From: JAKEHZ01 sp035280505
GTDB taxonomy: Bacteria > Acidobacteriota > Blastocatellia > RBC074
Assembly (NCBI GenBank): GCA_035280505.1
Contig: DATEFT010000262.1
Coordinates: 1-10,894 of the forward strand
Direction: 5' to 3'
DNA length: 10,894 bases
Of this stretch, positions 1 to 7,067 are shown one piece after another. The notes under the pieces were generated by a model, which was given only the letters and a program-made list of their open reading frames with translations, ran no database searches and was not told where the DNA came from. Within the stretch, counting starts at the first letter, position 1. Every line of letters begins with the position of its first letter. The translations under genes and the position numbers were made by a program.

Positions 1-387
1 GCTCGTGTCGATCAGATAGTCATTCAGAACAATGAGGTTCTGATCGTCGCGCGGAGAGACCTGGAGGGCACGGACCGATTCACGCCCGCCGAGCATCCCC
101 TCGTCGACGATCAGAAGCTTGAAATCACCGTAATTGACCTCTTCACGAACCGCCTTGAGCCGCTTGAGCTCGCGGTAGACGGCCGCCTCTCGTTGCGAGA
201 CGATCATCTTGTGAAACCGGCTCTGATTGAGATAGGCCTGCGGCAGAACCTCCGTCGAACTGGGCTTCGGCGCCGGGCCGTGACCCCGTGATAGCTGTGG
301 GCGAAGGTCTTCCTTCATCAGGGCGCTGGCAGTAGCTCCGAAGACAGCCAGGGCCAGCAAAACCACATAGATCAACATTCTTTGCAT
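1..387 (-). CDS. Secreted protein, N-terminal part only (possible pro-region of a subtilase-like protein)
   Basis: An open frame runs from an ATG at 387 to the left window edge without a stop, giving 129 residues of a longer protein. The start is set by AGGAG at 395-399, seven bases upstream. Residues 1-21 look like a Sec signal peptide: MQRM, a hydrophobic run (LIYVVLALAVFGA), then A-S-A before a likely cleavage at 21/22. The mature part begins with a Pro/Ser-rich linker (about 28-48). A charged helical stretch follows (EAAVYRELKRLKAVREE, about 66-82), then a compact alpha/beta-looking segment (YGDFKLLIVDEG, then DDQNLIVLNDYLIDTS). From memory, the 'DYGxFxLxxVDE ... RDDxNLIxLN' pattern resembles the N-terminal pro-region of large secreted S8-type peptidases in Acidobacteriota. 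The catalytic part is outside the window, so that is only a suggestion. The signal peptide and start are solid; the function is not established. Confidence 0.7.
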   Translation of the reverse strand, partial: MQRMLIYVVLLALAVFGATASALMKEDLRPQLSRGHGPAPKPSSTEVLPQAYLNQSRFHKMIVSQREAAVYRELKRLKAVREEVNYGDFKLLIVDEGMLGGRESVRALQVSPRDDQNLIVLNDYLIDTS

Positions 388-394
388 CTCTTGA

Positions 395-399
395 CTCCT
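395..399 (-). promoter_or_regulatory. Ribosome binding site of the secreted protein
   Basis: AGGAG on the minus strand lies seven bases before the ATG at 387. This fixes the start, which is useful because the gene runs off the window. Confidence 0.7.
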
Positions 400-487
400 G
401 ATTAATTTAGGGCACGGAAATAGGGTAGAACGTAGGCTTTCGAGCCGGGGCGCCGGCAACCAGGTGATAAAGAACCGACAGGCACAA

Positions 488-588
488 GTACACCAAGGCC
501 CAGATCGAGGCCCCGAGTCAGGGCCTCGATCAGCACCGACTCAATCCAGACTCAACCCGAACTTCTCCGAACCCGGACCTTGGTGTAC
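488..588. repeat. 101-base element with 11-bp terminal inverted repeats and an internal hairpin
   Basis: GTACACCAAGG at 488-498 is the perfect reverse complement of CCTTGGTGTAC at 578-588. Inside lies a second perfect inverted repeat, ATCGAGGCCC (504-513) and GGGCCTCGAT (521-530), around a 7-base loop. The rest of the interior contains short direct copies (GACTCAATCC / GACTCAACCC). The 8-mer ACCCGGAC recurs at 571-578 and 587-594. The shape suits either a folded non-coding RNA or a small palindromic mobile unit. I see no clear target-site duplication. Confidence 0.6.
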
Positions 589-687
589 CCGGACATCCAA
601 TTGGTCTCTCCAACACCAGAAGGTGACAAACGCGCGCTTTTGTGTCGCGCGCTCCTGGCCCGGATTCAGGCCCCATCAATAGAGCGA

Positions 688-748
688 CCGCGAGACACGC
701 GAAACACGCGAAAGGTCGTAGCCTTCGCGTGTTCCGTGCATTCCGCGG
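688..748. repeat. CGCG-type dispersed repeat, hairpin form (copy A)
   Basis: The left arm 688-715 and right arm 722-748 are near reverse complements, separated by a 6-base loop. Both carry the ACACGCGAAA / TTTCGCGTGT type of motif shared with copies at 4216, 7511 and 9238. The hairpin begins 31 bases past the stop codon of the TonB-dependent receptor gene, so it would sit in its 3' untranslated RNA. It could protect the transcript end or slow transcription, but no U-tract follows. Confidence 0.65.
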
Positions 749-778
749 TTCGGAATAAGCCCGCAAAGAGGCCTGCGT

Positions 779-3700
779 TTAGAACGAGTAGCGAATCTGG
801 AAGCGAGCGGCGCGGCCGGCCGTCAGCCCGATGCCCACCGGGATCGGGATTCCGCCGTCGTTCAGACCCACGTTGTTGAAGTTACGATTCAGAACGTTGC
901 CGTTGCTCAGATCGCTCGTCCCGGGCCGCGCCCACGTATAGTTGGCGTTGTTCAGGACGTTGAAGATCTCCATCCGCACCTCCAACCGGTGCCCCTCGTA
1001 CGGCATCGCGAACGACTTCGAGATGCCCGCATCCAGACGATTGGCCCAGTTCGCCCGCAGCGAATTGCGGCCGGCGATGTTGGTCCGGATCGTCGGATCG
1101 ACCACGTAGTAGGCATTGGCCAACTGAATCGGCGCCCCGGTGGCCGTGCAGTAACCGGTCGGCGACGGCGGGGGCGGCGTGGGCGAGGCCGCGAACAACA
1201 GCGGGCAGATGCTGTTGGCGATGGCCACCGAATTCCGCGGGGCATTGGAATTGTAGATCGCCGGCCGATCGTTCGCCGCGTTCAGATCGCCGTTGAGGTC
1301 GAGGCCGCCCACATAAGGGGTCTCGACCGCTCCCGCTTGCAGAGTGTAGACGCTCGACATCGACCAGCCGCCGAACATCTGACCCATCCAGCCGTTCTTC
1401 GGGCCGGGCAGATTCCAGATCGAGGTCCAGGCGAAACGATGCGGAATGTCGAAGCTCGCGACGCTGCGGTCCGCCCGCAGGTTGAACGGATCCGAGGCCC
1501 GGCTGCTGCCGCCGGTGGTGTTGTTCACGTCGCTGTTGACGTTGTCGATCGCCTTCGAGTAGGTGTACGCGAAGCGGAAGAAGACGCCCTTGCTCAGACC
1601 GCGTTCGAGACGGGCCTGCAGCGAGTGGTAGTTGGAATCGCCCGCATTGGTCCGCATCAGCACGAGGCCGCGAGTCGGAATCGGTTGCACCCGGTTGATC
1701 CCGAAGTTCAGATCCTGGTTCAGGAAGAGGCTCGAGCCGCGCGTGCCGACATAGGCCACGTCCACGATCAGGTTGCGCGGGAATTGATGCTGCACCCCCA
1801 GGTTCCAGGTGTGAACCATCGGATTGACGAGATTAGGATCGATGGTGAACATCATGGCCCGCGGGTCGAGCGTTCCGACGGTCGGCAGCGAGTTGACGCC
1901 CGCATTGGCGATCCCGCGACCGCCCGCCGCGCCGCCCAGCGTGGTGGTGCCCAGCACGTTCGGCGAACTGGCCGCCGTGTTGGCCAGGATGTTGTCGAAG
2001 AAGACGTCGTAGCTCACCGCATAGCCGCCCCGGATCACGGTCTGATCCTGCCCGAAGAAGCGCCCGCCCCAGCGCGGCGTGTAGGCGAAACTGAAGCGCG
2101 GCGCGAAGTTGTTGTTGTCCGGGATCTGCTCCACCCGGGTCGTAATCGGCACGTCGAATCCCGCGAAGGCCGGATACGGCAGGACGTTCGACGGCGTCCC
2201 GAAATTCTCGTACCGCAGGCCCAGTTTGAGCGTCAGGTTCGAACGCAGCCGCCACGTCTCGTCGACGAAGTAGGCCTGTTGAAATCGGCTCGGATAGATC
2301 ACCGGGCTTCCGAAGACTCGATTGGCGAAGGCGCCCTGGGTTCCGGAGAACCCGTCGATGAAGTTGCCGAAAGCCGGATAGTTGTCGGGCCCCGCCGCAG
2401 TGCCCGCCGCCGGCGGATTCGCGGTGAAATTGAGCGTGCCGCGATTGTTGAACGGCACCAGAAGCTTGGCCGTCTGCCGGACCAGGTCCATGCCCGCTCG
2501 AACCGTATGATCGCCCTGCGTGTAGGTGACGGTGTCCTGAAACTGGAAGTTATTGAGAGTGCGCCCCTGTGGCAGGGCCTGGTCCAGACCGACGCTGCTG
2601 ATCGGGGTTCCGGTGAAGAGGAACTGCGGCCCGCCGAGCGCCACATCCGGATTGCTGGGTTGAATCATCGCCACGAACCGGCCATAGGCGAACCGATATT
2701 CATTGATCCACCTCGACGACAAGACCCGCGTATAACTGAAGTGGAAGTTCTGCGAGCGGCTCGGCGTGTCGATCCCGTATCCGTCGAAGGCCGACGGGAT
2801 CTGATTGGTCAGCAGGCTGTGGTTGTAGAGATGGCGAAAAGCGAAGCTGTCCTTGGAGGTCGGCGTCCAGTCGATGCGGCCCAGAGATTGATAATTGTCG
2901 AGGCGTTGCGAAACGGTGGTGGTCGAGACCTGACCGAAGGGCACCGGGGCCCGCCCGCCGCCGAGCGGCACCAGCACCTGCCGCGCCGGATCATTCGATC
3001 CGCGCAGGTTGCCGACGATGCTCAGATAGCGATCGAGATTGGGGCGCGGACCGGTCGCAAAGAGACCGCGCAGTTGATCGTTGCCGGCCTGGGTGGGGAC
3101 GACCGCAGTCGCCGCGGCGGCCGTGGTCCGATACGGAGACCCCTGAAAAGTGCCGAAGAAGAAGAGCCGGTCCCGTTTGATCGGGCCGCCGAACGAGAAT
3201 CCGTACTGGTTCTGAATCGAGACCGGGACCGAGGTCCGTCGCTCGTTGATCTTCTGACCGCTCGAGAGCGAGAAGAGCGCGCTCGGCGCGACGATGTCGT
3301 AGACCGAACCGTGATATCGATTCCCGCCGCTCCGGCTGATCAGGTTGACGACGGCGCCGCCGGCGCGTCCATACTCCGCCGAGTTGTCGCCGCCGAGCAC
3401 CGAGACCTCCTGAAAACCTTCCCGCAGACTCGGCATATAGGCCTGGCCGGTGACCGTCAGGTCGTTATTCTCGGTACCGTCGATCAACTGGCTGTTGGAG
3501 CGAGGCCGCATGCCGTTGATCGAGAACTTGGGTCCCTGCACGTTACCGCGCGCCAGGACGCCCGGATCCACGACTCCCGGCAGGGTCAGGACCAGCTCCG
3601 AGGGGTTGAGTAACGACAGGGGCAGATCGGTGATCTGCCGCTCGGTGATGGTGTGGGTTCGCGCTCCGTCCTGGGTCTGCAAAATCACGGTGGTGTCGGC

Positions 3701-4066
3701 CGGGACGTTGACGAGATCGCGCATGCTGCCGAGCGCCAGCTTGAACGAGACCTCCGTCGTCTGACCGGCGGCCACGATCACCTGCTCGCGCGCCACCGCC
3801 CACGAACTGGAGAGCGAGACTTCCACCCGGTAGACTCCCGGATCGACGGCATCGAACCGATAGGAACCCTCCCCCATCGCGACCGTCTTGCGCGTGATGT
3901 TGGTATCGATGTTGACGATTTTGACCTCGGCCCCTTTGGCCGCGGCGCCCATGCGATCGGTAATCGATCCGACTATGACGCCTCTGCTCGATTGCGCCCA
4001 ACCTATCGAATTGAGGGCGCCCAGGCAGAGCACGGCCATAGCCAATAAGATCTTGACTCCAGACAT
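779..4066 (-). CDS. TonB-dependent receptor with N-terminal carboxypeptidase regulatory-like domain (Oar-like)
   Basis: Outer membrane beta-barrel protein, 1095 residues. Start: ATG at 4066 with AGGAG at 4075-4079, eight bases away; the frame could extend to 4129, but that extension lacks signal-peptide and ribosome-site logic. Residues 1-24 are a signal peptide (GWA before the likely cut). About 28-113 form a CarboxypepD_reg-like (transthyretin/Ig-type) domain: GSITDRMGAAAKGAEVKIVN, then YRFDAVDPGVYRVEVS. About 115-250 form the plug, including LPLSLLNPSELVLTLPGV and EYGRAGGAVVNLISRSG. From about 285 to the end is the barrel, with family-typical pieces such as FSFGGPIKRDRLFFFG and FAYTYSKAIDN, ending in a C-terminal aromatic (RYSF) as expected for BAM-dependent barrels. 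No obvious TonB box is seen. These receptors are greatly expanded in Acidobacteriota and are assumed to take up oligosaccharides, peptides or chelates; the substrate here cannot be read. A late loop (about 954-973) is proline-rich and flanked by two cysteines. Confidence 0.93.
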   Translation of the reverse strand: MSGVKILLAMAVLCLGALNSIGWAQSSRGVIVGSITDRMGAAAKGAEVKIVNIDTNITRKTVAMGEGSYRFDAVDPGVYRVEVSLSSSWAVAREQVIVAAGQTTEVSFKLALGSMRDLVNVPADTTVILQTQDGARTHTITERQITDLPLSLLNPSELVLTLPGVVDPGVLARGNVQGPKFSINGMRPRSNSQLIDGTENNDLTVTGQAYMPSLREGFQEVSVLGGDNSAEYGRAGGAVVNLISRSGGNRYHGSVYDIVAPSALFSLSSGQKINERRTSVPVSIQNQYGFSFGGPIKRDRLFFFGTFQGSPYRTTAAAATAVVPTQAGNDQLRGLFATGPRPNLDRYLSIVGNLRGSNDPARQVLVPLGGGRAPVPFGQVSTTTVSQRLDNYQSLGRIDWTPTSKDSFAFRHLYNHSLLTNQIPSAFDGYGIDTPSRSQNFHFSYTRVLSSRWINEYRFAYGRFVAMIQPSNPDVALGGPQFLFTGTPISSVGLDQALPQGRTLNNFQFQDTVTYTQGDHTVRAGMDLVRQTAKLLVPFNNRGTLNFTANPPAAGTAAGPDNYPAFGNFIDGFSGTQGAFANRVFGSPVIYPSRFQQAYFVDETWRLRSNLTLKLGLRYENFGTPSNVLPYPAFAGFDVPITTRVEQIPDNNNFAPRFSFAYTPRWGGRFFGQDQTVIRGGYAVSYDVFFDNILANTAASSPNVLGTTTLGGAAGGRGIANAGVNSLPTVGTLDPRAMMFTIDPNLVNPMVHTWNLGVQHQFPRNLIVDVAYVGTRGSSLFLNQDLNFGINRVQPIPTRGLVLMRTNAGDSNYHSLQARLERGLSKGVFFRFAYTYSKAIDNVNSDVNNTTGGSSRASDPFNLRADRSVASFDIPHRFAWTSIWNLPGPKNGWMGQMFGGWSMSSVYTLQAGAVETPYVGGLDLNGDLNAANDRPAIYNSNAPRNSVAIANSICPLLFAASPTPPPPSPTGYCTATGAPIQLANAYYVVDPTIRTNIAGRNSLRANWANRLDAGISKSFAMPYEGHRLEVRMEIFNVLNNANYTWARPGTSDLSNGNVLNRNFNNVGLNDGGIPIPVGIGLTAGRAARFQIRYSF

Positions 4067-4074
4067 AACCTTGT

Positions 4075-4079
4075 CTCCT
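4075..4079 (-). promoter_or_regulatory. Ribosome binding site deciding the receptor start
   Basis: AGGAG on the minus strand lies eight bases before the ATG at 4066. It places the start directly at the signal peptide rather than 21 codons upstream. Confidence 0.75.
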
Positions 4080-4086
4080 ATGTTAT

Positions 4087-4107
4087 TTATTGGTGAACCG
4101 TCAATAA
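4087..4107. promoter_or_regulatory. Inverted repeat just upstream of the receptor ribosome binding site
   Basis: TTATTG (4087-4092) and CAATAA (4102-4107) are perfect complements around nine bases. The right side overlaps a GTCAA half-site. Its position, about 20 bases upstream of the start codon, would suit an operator or a small leader hairpin affecting translation. The arms are short, so chance is possible. Confidence 0.3.
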
Positions 4108-4143
4108 GGTAGATCCTGTTCAGGCACAAGATCGTCGTTCAGC

Positions 4144-4173
4144 TTGACCGGGCCGTCAAAGCCTGCTTAAGCA
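4144..4173. promoter_or_regulatory. Cluster of palindromes in the receptor upstream region
   Basis: TTGAC (4144-4148) and GTCAA (4155-4159) form an inverted pair with a 6-base spacer. Close by is the perfect 10-base palindrome TGCTTAAGCA (4164-4173). They lie 78-107 bases upstream of the start, where a promoter would be expected. I could not find a convincing -35/-10 pair. Binding by a regulator is inferred only from symmetry and place. Confidence 0.3.
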
Positions 4174-4215
4174 CCTGGCACTCGGAAAAGTAAGTTAAAC
4201 GCGACAGCTTGACGA

Positions 4216-4244
4216 CTTCGCGTCTTTCGCGTGTTTCGCGGTTT
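4216..4244. repeat. CGCG-type dispersed repeat, half form (copy B)
   Basis: This copy contains the core TTTCGCGTGTTTCGCGG. The 23 bases at 4222-4244 are identical to 7511-7533, in the same orientation, about 3.3 kb apart. Unlike copies at 688 and 9238, the complementary left arm is absent. It is followed at once by a 6-bp inverted repeat with a 3-base loop (4241-4255). Confidence 0.7.
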
Positions 4245-4420
4245 GAAGCTCAAACCTCAAAGGACCTCATTTCCCAAGTACTTAAAACTCAAGAACGGCA
4301 GTCGGTTCTTCATCCCCCTCTTAAGATCAGGCGTCACCGATCCATCCATCGAAGATGGTGAACAGAACGAATCTCATGCTCATTGAACAGTGCAAGGTTG
4401 AAAATTTTGTGTCGCATCGA

Positions 4421-4492
4421 GCAAAGGTGGCAGAGGCGGCAAAGATGGCACAGATGGCGGAAATGGCAGAGGTGAGGGAAATCGGGAAGGTG
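4421..4492. repeat. Degenerate tandem repeat of period 9, about eight units
   Basis: Reading from 4421 in blocks of nine gives GCAAAGGTG, GCAGAGGCG, GCAAAGATG, GCACAGATG, GCGGAAATG, GCAGAGGTG, AGGGAAATC and GGGAAGGTG (consensus roughly GCARAGRTG). The spacing is kept exactly while the bases drift. The tract is strongly purine-biased on the plus strand. It lies 68 bases downstream of the BY-kinase stop codon. Period-9 repeats of this kind occur between genes in many environmental genomes (from memory); the function is unknown. Confidence 0.7.
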
Positions 4493-4559
4493 GAGGGTGC
4501 GGGACCGCGAGCGGGTCGATTCCGGGAAGGCCGCCCGCGGCACCGAATTAATATTGATC

Positions 4560-6905
4560 CTACTCCGACCGTTTAAAGTAGTAACGCGGGTCGGAACTCT
4601 CGCGGAAGCCGCCGTTCTTCAGATTAACATTGTTCAGGACGACCCCGATGATCCGGGCGCCGACGCTCGACAGGTCGTGGCGGACCCGACGGACCACATC
4701 GCGTTTGCTCTGAAATCCGTGGACCACCAGGATCACGCCGTCCACGATGGTCGAGAGGAGCTTGGCATCGCTGACCCCGCCGAACGGCGGCGAATCGATC
4801 ACGATGTAGTCGTAGTCCTGGTTCAACAGTTCCAACAGCATCTTCATCTTGGGCGAACTGATCAGGCTCGCCGGATTGGGCGGCGGCGGCCCGCTGGCCA
4901 TGAACGAGAGCTGGGGTTTGCTGAGCTGCTGAATCAGCTTGCTGATCGGAACCTCTTTCGAAAGGTAGGTCGAGAGACCCCGCCGCCAATCGAGGCTGAA
5001 GATCTGGTGAGCCTTCGGGCGGCGCAGATCCGCATCGATCAGGAGCACCCGCGCATCGAGTTCGCAGAGCGAGAAGGCGAGGTTGATCGCGGTCATGGTC
5101 TTCCCTTCACCGGCCTGGCTGCTGGTCACCAGGATGGTCTTGGGCAGCCCCTCGGCGGTCGCCAGCAGCACGGAGGTCCGCAGCGTATGATAGGCCTCCG
5201 CCGCCACCCAGCCGTCCTTCTCGTCGGGCACGTCGTCCCCGGATAAGAGAAACCACTCCTTGCCCTTGGTGATGGCGGCCCGCAGGGCCCCGCCGCCTTC
5301 CGGAACCTCCTGGCCGCCGGGCGCCGCCGGCAACTGATAGGTGACCGTCCTGAAACCCGGGATCACCGCCAGGGTCGAGAGCTGGAGGAACTGGGTCACG
5401 TCGTCGTCATTCTTGATGGTGTTGTCGAGAAACTCCAGCAGCATGGCCAGCCCGAGGCCGACCATCAACGAGACCGCCAGCCAGAGCACCAGGTTGAGAG
5501 CCCGCTTCGGCCCGTGGGGGACGGTCGGGACCTGCGCGTGATCGATGATCCGGATGTTGTTGGGCTGATCGGTGACCTGGATCTTCGATTGGTTCGAGGC
5601 CTGCAGCAGTTCGGTGTAGAGCGAGGTCGCGGTATCCACCTCCTGTTTCAGGATGGTGTACTGGATCGTCGACTGGTTCTCGTCGACCGCTTCCGCCTTG
5701 GCCTTGGCCAGCGCCGTCTTCAACGACTGTTCGTGGCGCAGGGCGGTCTCGTACTCCGCCTGCAGTTTCGTATTGAGCGAGTTGCGGCCGGTCTCGAGCT
5801 GATCCTTGACGACGGCGATCTGTTGGCGCACCTCTTGCAGTTGGGGATGCGAGGGGCCGTAGTGAACGCTCAACTGCGCCTCGTTCGTGATCAGATCGTC
5901 GAGTTGCTTCTGCAGTTCGACCATGCGCGGCGAAGCCTCGGTGATGGTCGCGGCAAAGACGTCCGGCACCTCCGGCACCTCCGTCACCCGCTTCGTCTTC
6001 ATCTCCTCATACATGGTCTCTTTCATGATGCGGTCGGTCTCGGCGCGGGTCACCTGGCTGTTCAACTGGGCCAGTTTCGAGGCCGTCAGCGTCGAGGAAC
6101 CGTCGGTCGTGAAGATCCCGTTGGCGCGGGTATAGTCGGCCAGCGCCTGCTCGGCCTTCTGGGCCCGCTCCTTCAGATCCGCCGTCGATCGTTCGAGCCA
6201 GGAAGCGACGTTGGTCACGTTCTCGGTCCGATTCTGAAAATTGCGGTCGATGAAATGTTGCGCCACTCCGTCGGCGACGGCGGCCGCGATCTCCGGGCTG
6301 GTATGGATGAAGGAGATCCTGATCGCGCGAGTCTCCTTGATATGCTCGACCGTCAGGTTCTTATCCATCAGATTGACGTAGGGAGCAAGCCGGGCGTGTT
6401 CCTGGGCCGCGGGGACCGACGACTCCCGCTCCGGCGCTCCGGCCCGGACCGGCCCGTCCATGAACGCCGGATCCCGGTCCAAACGCAGCTTGACGACCAC
6501 CTCTTCCAACAACTCATGGCTCTTGATCATGACCATCTTGGTCTTGATCGTGGTGTTGGTCTCGGCCTCCGAATCGCCGGTCTGCAACAGCCGCTCGCCC
6601 GCCTTCGCGAGCGTCGGCCCCTCTTGCCCGATCACCAGCACGGCCGAAGCCAGGTACGTCGATTTGGTCCGGATAATAAAGACGGCGGCGACACCGGTGA
6701 TCAGTACCACTGCCGACAGTAACACCAACCAGCGTCTTTGCAGATCACGCCAGAATTCGCGAAAGCCGAGATCTTCCCGAGGCAGGCTCTGAAAGGGCCC
6801 TGCCATCGGAGCGAGGTGCGGTTCAGGGAATTCCCTTCTGAACACCTCTTGCAAGATCGACCTCCGCACTCCTCCGTAGTCTCCGACCCTGTCGTTCTTT
6901 GCCAT
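4560..6905 (-). CDS. Exopolysaccharide chain-length / tyrosine autokinase protein (Wzz-BY-kinase fusion, Wzc/GumC-like)
   Basis: Inner membrane protein of 781 residues that steers polymerisation and export of surface polysaccharide, coupling a Wzz-type chain-length module to a bacterial tyrosine kinase. Residues 59-78 are the first membrane helix (WLVLLSAVVLITGVAAVFII). The Wzz domain and a long periplasmic coiled-coil region (about 230-410) follow. The Pro-rich segment VPTVPHGPKRALN and a second helix (about 471-489) close the module. The cytoplasmic kinase (about 570-775) has Walker A SSQAGEGKT (595-603), Walker A' LLIDADLRRP (621-630) and Walker B YIVIDSPP (700-707). The C-terminus has only two tyrosines (775-776), fewer than the usual cluster. 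I chose ATG 6905 with a purine-rich GGAAGAG upstream; a GTG at 6938 would add 11 residues but has no ribosome site. Length and domain order fit the family. No other polysaccharide genes adjoin it here. Confidence 0.95.
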   Translation of the reverse strand: MAKNDRVGDYGGVRRSILQEVFRREFPEPHLAPMAGPFQSLPREDLGFREFWRDLQRRWLVLLSAVVLITGVAAVFIIRTKSTYLASAVLVIGQEGPTLAKAGERLLQTGDSEAETNTTIKTKMVMIKSHELLEEVVVKLRLDRDPAFMDGPVRAGAPERESSVPAAQEHARLAPYVNLMDKNLTVEHIKETRAIRISFIHTSPEIAAAVADGVAQHFIDRNFQNRTENVTNVASWLERSTADLKERAQKAEQALADYTRANGIFTTDGSSTLTASKLAQLNSQVTRAETDRIMKETMYEEMKTKRVTEVPEVPDVFAATITEASPRMVELQKQLDDLITNEAQLSVHYGPSHPQLQEVRQQIAVVKDQLETGRNSLNTKLQAEYETALRHEQSLKTALAKAKAEAVDENQSTIQYTILKQEVDTATSLYTELLQASNQSKIQVTDQPNNIRIIDHAQVPTVPHGPKRALNLVLWLAVSLMVGLGLAMLLEFLDNTIKNDDDVTQFLQLSTLAVIPGFRTVTYQLPAAPGGQEVPEGGGALRAAITKGKEWFLLSGDDVPDEKDGWVAAEAYHTLRTSVLLATAEGLPKTILVTSSQAGEGKTMTAINLAFSLCELDARVLLIDADLRRPKAHQIFSLDWRRGLSTYLSKEVPISKLIQQLSKPQLSFMASGPPPPNPASLISSPKMKMLLELLNQDYDYIVIDSPPFGGVSDAKLLSTIVDGVILVVHGFQSKRDVVRRVRHDLSSVGARIIGVVLNNVNLKNGGFRESSDPRYYFKRSE

Positions 6906-7031
6906 ACCCAATTTTTCTCTTCCCACGACTGAAAACACGAATTCGACTAAGGCACGGCCCTGGGTTTGGTGGTAACGGCTTCTAATCGATCTGGGGATTG
7001 TTTGCTATCAGAGGCCACGCCCTTTCTGCCT

Positions 7032-7067
7032 GCATATCTCAGATCCGGTATACAATATGAGATATGC
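7032..7067. promoter_or_regulatory. Perfect 10-bp inverted repeat upstream of the BY-kinase gene (candidate operator)
   Basis: GCATATCTCA (7032-7041) and TGAGATATGC (7058-7067) are exact reverse complements with a 16-base spacer that itself contains the palindrome GTATAC. The element ends 127 bases upstream of the kinase start, in A+T-rich DNA. It fits either a two-half-site operator for a dimeric regulator or a leader hairpin. On the plus strand the spacer holds a TACAAT that could serve as a -10 box, but no gene follows in that direction. Confidence 0.5.

Larger units (their letters stand above)
388..778. other. Repeat-dense intergenic region downstream of the TonB-dependent receptor
   Basis: This 391-base gap has no convincing gene; the short frames in it have no ribosome binding site and run through inverted repeats. 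It holds four separate inverted repeats: 488-498 with 578-588; 504-513 with 521-530, nested inside the first; 632-637 with 647-652 (GCGCGC arms); and the long imperfect hairpin 688-748. No U-tract follows any of them on the minus strand, so none is a textbook intrinsic terminator. I saw no clear promoter for the gene at 387. Confidence 0.6.
4067..4559. other. Intergenic region between BY-kinase gene and TonB-dependent receptor gene
   Basis: 493 bases with no supported gene. From the receptor side it holds the ribosome binding site, the palindromes at 4087-4173, the CGCG repeat at 4216-4244, a small GTTTGA/TCAAAC hairpin at 4241-4255, and the period-9 repeat at 4421-4492. Short frames over the period-9 repeat give monotonous His-Leu-Cys or Met-Ala-Glu peptides and are artefacts of the repeat. 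No intrinsic terminator with a U-tract is visible behind the kinase gene. Confidence 0.6.

Noticed and set aside
688..748. Long hairpin as intrinsic terminator of the receptor gene
   Set aside because: No run of U follows on the minus strand, and the same motif occurs in a gene leader (9238-9306), so termination is not its general role.
464..879. Small frames between the receptor gene and the partial secreted protein
   Set aside because: They run through inverted repeats or into the receptor gene, lack ribosome sites, and are overlapping on both strands.
989..3613. 874-codon open frame on the plus strand
   Set aside because: It is exactly codon-aligned with the receptor gene on the other strand. 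Stops there would require TTA, CTA or TCA codons in the receptor, which GC-rich codon use avoids. It has no ribosome site and its product is an Arg-rich, low-quality sequence.
4334..4576. Small frames over 4334-4576 giving His-Leu-Cys or Met-Ala-Glu repeats
   Set aside because: They are translations of the period-9 DNA repeat; both strands give equally monotonous peptides and no ribosome site is present.
5514..6722. 402-codon plus-strand frame opposite the BY-kinase gene, with another at 4497-5246
   Set aside because: Both are in the codon-aligned antisense register of the kinase gene, for the same reason. The kinase motifs on the minus strand are unmistakable.
6951..6966. Sigma54-like box (GGCACG, then TGGG) near the kinase gene
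   Set aside because: It reads on the plus strand, away from the kinase gene, and the -12 part does not match the TTGC consensus.
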